A DNA stretch of 11,057 bases from Lysobacterales bacterium. GTDB lineage: Bacteria; Pseudomonadota; Gammaproteobacteria; Xanthomonadales; Marinicellaceae. Both the position numbers and the translations under genes were made by a program. Below are positions 7,086 to 11,057 of this stretch, in pieces. Where the stretch lies: assembly GCA_027083915.1 (NCBI GenBank), contig JALWML010000487.1, positions 537-11,593 on the forward strand. The letters run 5' to 3'. Each line of letters begins with the position of its first letter. Position 1 is the stretch's first letter. The notes under the pieces were generated by a model. That model did no database searches. It saw nothing but the letters and a program-made list of their open reading frames with translations, and had not been told where the DNA came from.

Positions 7086-8318
7086 TTATTTCTTTGCCAT
7101 TGCAGCAACTTTGCCAATGGTTAATCCTTGAACAAGTATGCTAAAAATCACAACAGCATAGGTTGCCGTTAAAAGTGGGTCGCGCCATTCTCCATGAGGA
7201 ATTGATAAGGCAAGTGCAACTGAAATACCTCCTCGCAAACCTCCCCAGGTTAATATTTTAACCGCATGGGGTGAATAAGAGTTTTTAAACTTAAGTAAAA
7301 ACACAGGCAACCCTACACTTATAAAACGAGCAATTAATACAGTTGGTATAATGAGTAAAGAAGCTAATATGTAGCTTTGTGATATGTGAATAATTAGTAA
7401 TTCAACACCGATTAATAAAAATAACAAGGCATTTAGTATTTCATCAATTAATTCCCAAAAGTCATCCAATCGTCGGCGAGTATTTTCACTCATAGCCAAC
7501 CTTCTGCCTTTATTGCCAATCATCAAACCAGCAATAACAATGGCAATTGGACCTGATATATGTAAATGCTGTGCCAACGAATAACCACCAGTAACTAGGG
7601 CTAAGGTTATAAGGACTTCGACTTGGTAATTATCAACAGACTTAAGTAAAATATAAGCAATATAACCTATGATAAAGCCATAAATCGAACCACCAATGGC
7701 TTCTTTACCAAAAAGCATGGCAACATGGCTAAAAGAAGCCTCTTCTTGTCCTGTTGCAAGTTCTAGAACAACAATAAAAAATACTACGGCAACACCATCA
7801 TTAAAGAGTGACTCTCCTGTTATTTTAACTTCTATAGACTTAGGAGCGCCGATTTTTTTGAGTATTCCCATGACAGCAATTGGGTCAGTTGGCGAGATGA
7901 GCACACCAAAAACTAGACAGTATAAATAGGATATTTCAATGCCTAAACCGTTAAATATATAGTAGGCGACCACAGAAACTATAGCGGCAGAAATGGCTAC
8001 ACCTATGGTGGCAAGTACAGCAATCGTATCAGCTAACTCGGCTAGACGATTAATGTTAACATGCAATGCACCAGCAAATAATAAAAAACTCAACATACCA
8101 TTAAGGACGGCATCATTAAAATCTATTTGTGCAAATATATGTCTGATACTATCGGTTGAGAATAATCCCACTTTGTTAACCACAATTAAGGCAATAGACA
8201 TCAACAAGCCAATAAGCATGATGCCAATACCATTGGGTAGTTTTATGGTTTTATAATTAATGAGTGAAAATAGTGCTGCTAAGGTAATTAATATAGCAAC
8301 CATATCAAATAGTGACAT
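7086..8318 (-). CDS. CPA1-family Na+/H+ antiporter (NhaP-like)
   Basis: This is an inner-membrane cation/proton exchanger that probably exports Na+ (or K+/Li+) in exchange for H+, for pH and salt homeostasis. The 410-residue protein is hydrophobic throughout, with about 12-13 predicted helices. Family motifs are LISPTDPIAV (140-149), with its TDP break in the ion-binding region, and GESLFNDGVAVV (168-179), with the Asn173-Asp174 pair typical of electroneutral CPA1 exchangers. A conserved membrane arginine in ARFISV lies at about 331, and WGGLRGGISVALAL at 358-371. There is no long C-terminal cytosolic regulatory tail, as in short prokaryotic NhaP proteins. The ATG has only a weak GGA site. 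It follows the sensor kinase by 84 nt on the same strand. Exact ion specificity cannot be read from the sequence. Confidence 0.93.
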   Translation of the reverse strand: MSLFDMVAILITLAALFSLINYKTIKLPNGIGIMLIGLLMSIALIVVNKVGLFSTDSIRHIFAQIDFNDAVLNGMLSFLLFAGALHVNINRLAELADTIAVLATIGVAISAAIVSVVAYYIFNGLGIEISYLYCLVFGVLISPTDPIAVMGILKKIGAPKSIEVKITGESLFNDGVAVVFFIVVLELATGQEEASFSHVAMLFGKEAIGGSIYGFIIGYIAYILLKSVDNYQVEVLITLALVTGGYSLAQHLHISGPIAIVIAGLMIGNKGRRLAMSENTRRRLDDFWELIDEILNALLFLLIGVELLIIHISQSYILASLLIIPTVLIARFISVGLPVFLLKFKNSYSPHAVKILTWGGLRGGISVALALSIPHGEWRDPLLTATYAVVIFSILVQGLTIGKVAAMAKK

Positions 8319-8348
8319 ACAAAATCCAAAAAGTAAGAAGTGGGTGCT

Positions 8349-8377
8349 AGGTTAACAAACTCTTTATTTATTTACAA
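8349..8377 (-). promoter_or_regulatory. Possible promoter of the antiporter gene
   Basis: On the minus strand TTGTAA (8377-8372) and TAACCT (8354-8349) are separated by 17 nt. Transcription would begin about 25 nt before the antiporter ATG. The -35 matches the consensus at four of six positions and the -10 at three, including the first two and the last. It is a weak candidate, offered because the gap is otherwise featureless. Confidence 0.3.
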
Positions 8378-8380
8378 CTA

Positions 8381-8404
8381 AGAGCATCCATTAATCATTG
8401 CTCT
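8381..8404 (-). terminator. Weak hairpin at the 3' end of the sensor kinase gene
   Basis: AGAGCA and TGCTCT form perfect 6-bp arms around a 12-nt loop, and the first arm overlaps the TAG stop codon of the kinase gene. No T-run follows on the minus strand, so efficient intrinsic termination is doubtful. It may be a partial terminator or simply a stabilising 3' hairpin. Confidence 0.3.
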
Positions 8405-11054
8405 AATCAAATCCCATTGTCTTTTGAATTATGTTTGAGAGAGTTTGTTGACTAAAGGGTTTGGCAACAACCTCTGTCATATTGTGCTTCTGTGCTTTAA
8501 TTAAAACATCATCTGTTAAGTCAGCAGTAACCATAATTACAGGTATGTTTCGAGAGTTTTCCCATTGTTTGACGAGCTGAAAACCATCCATCCCAGGCAA
8601 ATGATAATCCAAAAATAGCATGTCGTAATTATTTCTTTGTAACATTGTGAGTCCTTCCTCGGCATTATCTACCACATCCACCATATGACCCATTTTTTCA
8701 AGCATTTCAATGCTGACTTGCTGGTTTATGGCGCTGTCTTCAACCACTAATAATTTTAAAACCCTTTGATGTTTTATGACTTTCATTGGGTTGATGTGCG
8801 ATTGGTCAACGTTAAACTCATCTAAACACAGTTCTTGCATTTTTTTAAAGGTTAATGGTGGAGGAGAAGTAATAAAGGGAATATTTAAAGCTTTCAAATG
8901 TTCGGGATAATTTTGTTCATCAAAACTAATCGCTATGATTTTGGTTTTTTGATTTTTTGCCACATCTAATAATTGGTTGAATTGACCATTAGCAATAAAT
9001 TTTTGATCAATAAATACACATTTGGTTTTATTGTTAATCTGATCACTGTATGAAATAGATAATAATTGGCAATATTCAACAATACTTTGCCTTATAGGCG
9101 ACTCTTCTAACAACAGACATATATTTGATTGACCTGTTTGCTTATCATTGTGTATTGGTGCTTTTTCATCAAGTTTTAGGGGGATGTTAACTGTAAAAGT
9201 TGTTCCTGTGTTTATTTTTGAGGTGACATCAATAGTACCATTCATTTTTTCTGTTAACTGTTTGCAGATTGCAAGACCCAAACCAGTTCCTCCAAACTTT
9301 CGAGTAATAGCAGAGTCGGCTTGAACAAATGGTTCAAATAAGCTTTGTACTAGCTTTTCATCAATACCAATACCTGTATCATGCACAGAGATAATCACAT
9401 AATCAGAGTTTTCTTCGCAATTAATTTCTATAAAAATTTCACCTTCTTTTGTAAACTTAAAGGCATTGCTGAGTAAATTAAATAGAATTTGTTTTATTCG
9501 AATAACATCTCCTATACGATTACGCTGAATTTTATGGTTAAAAATACAGGAAAACATCAGTTGTTTTTGTCGAGTTTGGGAAATAAAGCTGCTAATAACT
9601 TCATCAACAAGCAGTAGTAAGTCAAAAGGTAATTCTTCTAATTCAAGTTTGCCAGCTTCAATCTTCGATAAGTCTAAAATGTCATTAATAATATCTAATA
9701 AATGTTTACCAGAGGCATGAATGGTGTCTGCATAAATTTTCTGTTCTTCATCAACTTGGGTGTCAAGCAATAATTCGCTCATGCCCAAAACGCCATTTAG
9801 TGGTGTTCGGACCTCATGACTCACACGGGCTAAAAAGTCACTTTTGGCTTTACTGGCAGCATCGGCTAAATCTTTTTGAGCTTGTTTCTTAGAAATTTCA
9901 TGTTCATAAAGAATCTTGCGCTTATACAAATACAGTAGCCAGGACAAAACCAATAAAGCACTAATGACATATAAGCCATAAGCCCATAAAGTTTTCCATG
10001 GAGCTGCTCTAACGACAAATGGAAATTCTGCAATTTCGGACCATTTGCCAAAGTTACTTCTGCCTTTGACTTGGAAATTATAGCGCCCTCCTTTTAAGTT
10101 TAAAAAAGCAAACTTATTGTCATTACCAGCATTAATCCAGTCATTGGTTGCTCCTTTTAATCTGTATTGATATTCAAAGGTTGATGAGTCCGTGTATGAT
10201 AGTAACGCCACATCAAAATTAATTGAGCCATAATTGTAATCTAGAGTTAGCTTGTTTTTTTCCTTTTCTGAAAAGGGGTTGTCTCCTAAAGAGACTTCAT
10301 CAATTATAAGTTGAGGTATTAATGTGTCTTGCTTATTAAAATTTGGATTTTGAATTGCAATACCTGCTTCTGTAACAACAATAAGAGTATCATTATATGT
10401 GACAATCTTTCTTATTGAATTTGATGGCAGTCCATTTTCAGTCGTGAATACTTTATATTCACGTGTATGTATATTTAGTTCAACAAATCCACTATCAACT
10501 GTATTCATTAAAAAAGTATCACCTTGAATTTTTACGATTTGGGTAAATACAACAGTAGGTAAAATGTTTGAGAAATAATCGTCTTGTTCTATTAACATGC
10601 CACTATTCCATTTTAGAAGAAATAAGCCGCCATTTTTAATTATCCATATCTTATCCTTTTCTTGCTCAATAAAAATATCACTTATGTTTTGTTCTTTACG
10701 AATTGTATAAATGGTTTTGAGCGTATTGTGTTTTGTATTCAGACTTACAATTTTATTACTTGTTAAGAACCAAACACTTTGATCAAAACCATCTATTATT
10801 TTTGTCAGTTTATTGCCTGCGAATAAATCTTGACTAATAATATGTGCACTCAAGTTTGTATCATCAATATAGCCAATCTCTCCATCAAAAGTGCTAAAAT
10901 ATAATAAATTGTTTTTAGAATGCATTAATTGGGTTACGCTAATTAACTCCTGAGATTCGTTGGTCTTTATTTTATATGTTTCTTCTGTCGAAAGCTTTAT
11001 CCTATGTAGACCTTTCACAGAAGCTACCCATAAATAACCATCACCATATCGAAG
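8403..11054 (-). CDS. Hybrid sensor histidine kinase with propeller/Y_Y_Y sensor (5' part missing or broken)
   Basis: This membrane-bound hybrid two-component kinase is incomplete at its N-terminus. Residues are counted from the GTG at 11018. Beta-propeller repeats of the reg_prop type occupy 1-235 (for example FTTENGLPSNSIRKI) and a Y_Y_Y domain spans about 257-336. One transmembrane helix lies at 344-365, so the sensor part is periplasmic. HisKA carries His401 (SHEVRTPLNG). HATPase has the N-box Asn518, DTGIGI (547-552) and GGTGLGL (576-582). A degenerate receiver lies at about 630-735. A standard C-terminal receiver has Glu760/Asp761, phosphoacceptor Asp804, Thr831 and Lys853. It ends in TAG. 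Such proteins normally have far longer propellers. Upstream of 11018 the frame still reads propeller-like sequence (GYLWVAS), then meets TGA at 11057-11055. No start codon with a ribosome-binding site is visible. The signal sensed is unknown. Confidence 0.9.
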   Translation of the reverse strand, partial: LRYGDGYLWVASVKGLHRIKLSTEETYKIKTNESQELISVTQLMHSKNNLLYFSTFDGEIGYIDDTNLSAHIISQDLFAGNKLTKIIDGFDQSVWFLTSNKIVSLNTKHNTLKTIYTIRKEQNISDIFIEQEKDKIWIIKNGGLFLLKWNSGMLIEQDDYFSNILPTVVFTQIVKIQGDTFLMNTVDSGFVELNIHTREYKVFTTENGLPSNSIRKIVTYNDTLIVVTEAGIAIQNPNFNKQDTLIPQLIIDEVSLGDNPFSEKEKNKLTLDYNYGSINFDVALLSYTDSSTFEYQYRLKGATNDWINAGNDNKFAFLNLKGGRYNFQVKGRSNFGKWSEIAEFPFVVRAAPWKTLWAYGLYVISALLVLSWLLYLYKRKILYEHEISKKQAQKDLADAASKAKSDFLARVSHEVRTPLNGVLGMSELLLDTQVDEEQKIYADTIHASGKHLLDIINDILDLSKIEAGKLELEELPFDLLLLVDEVISSFISQTRQKQLMFSCIFNHKIQRNRIGDVIRIKQILFNLLSNAFKFTKEGEIFIEINCEENSDYVIISVHDTGIGIDEKLVQSLFEPFVQADSAITRKFGGTGLGLAICKQLTEKMNGTIDVTSKINTGTTFTVNIPLKLDEKAPIHNDKQTGQSNICLLLEESPIRQSIVEYCQLLSISYSDQINNKTKCVFIDQKFIANGQFNQLLDVAKNQKTKIIAISFDEQNYPEHLKALNIPFITSPPPLTFKKMQELCLDEFNVDQSHINPMKVIKHQRVLKLLVVEDSAINQQVSIEMLEKMGHMVDVVDNAEEGLTMLQRNNYDMLFLDYHLPGMDGFQLVKQWENSRNIPVIMVTADLTDDVLIKAQKHNMTEVVAKPFSQQTLSNIIQKTMGFD

Positions 11055-11057
11055 TCA

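Noticed and set aside
8318..8403. Sensor kinase and antiporter as a dedicated signal/effector pair
   Set aside because: They share a strand with an 84-nt gap, but a hairpin and a possible promoter lie between them, and a hybrid kinase with its own receiver gives no hint of a transport target. Position alone does not support the link.
11055..11057. TGA read as tryptophan (alternative genetic code) to rescue the kinase frame
   Set aside because: All other genes here are complete with TGG as their only Trp codon and have no in-frame TGA, so the standard bacterial code fits. A frameshift or nonsense change is simpler.

Overview
The window looks like chromosomal DNA from an A+T-rich gammaproteobacterium. 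The main reason is the order initiator tRNA - rimP - nusA - infB - rbfA - truB, the classical metY-nusA-infB layout of that class. NusA also carries two C-terminal acidic (AR) repeats, and a DUF4389 membrane protein is present. The genus cannot be fixed from this sequence. All complete protein genes lie on the minus strand, so transcription runs from high to low coordinates. All six housekeeping genes and the antiporter end in TAA; the histidine kinase ends in TAG.

Layout, in transcription order. At 11054-8403 is the C-terminal part of a very large hybrid histidine kinase. It has beta-propeller remnants, a Y_Y_Y domain, one membrane span, HisKA and HATPase domains, a degenerate receiver and a normal receiver. 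Its frame is interrupted by TGA in the last three bases of the window and no convincing start is visible, so the gene is either cut by the window and frameshifted, or broken. A CPA1-type Na+/H+ antiporter follows (8318-7086). Next comes an initiator tRNA-fMet (7003-6927) with its own sigma70-like promoter. Behind it are two consecutive hairpins, the second a strong intrinsic terminator whose 3' arm runs into the start of rimP.

From 6862 to 309 runs one compact operon: rimP, nusA (TAATG overlap), infB, rbfA, truB and a DUF4389 membrane protein. The first five genes act in ribosome maturation (RimP, RbfA), transcription elongation and antitermination (NusA), translation initiation (IF2) and tRNA modification (TruB). 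Their spacings are 1-25 nt, which suggests co-transcription and translational coupling. The DUF4389 gene sits 114 nt behind truB, where rpsO is found in Escherichia coli.

The left 308 bases contain no full gene. They hold a 10-bp hairpin with a seven-T tract on the minus strand, which is the likely operon terminator or a small RNA with a C-rich, anti-Shine-Dalgarno-like loop. They also hold two short inverted repeats and perhaps the first seven codons of a further minus-strand gene at the very edge. The observations most worth following are this C-rich hairpin, the terminator/ribosome-binding-site overlap in front of rimP, and the interrupted sensor kinase with its degenerate receiver. I see no insertion sequences, CRISPR arrays, phage genes or obvious foreign cargo.
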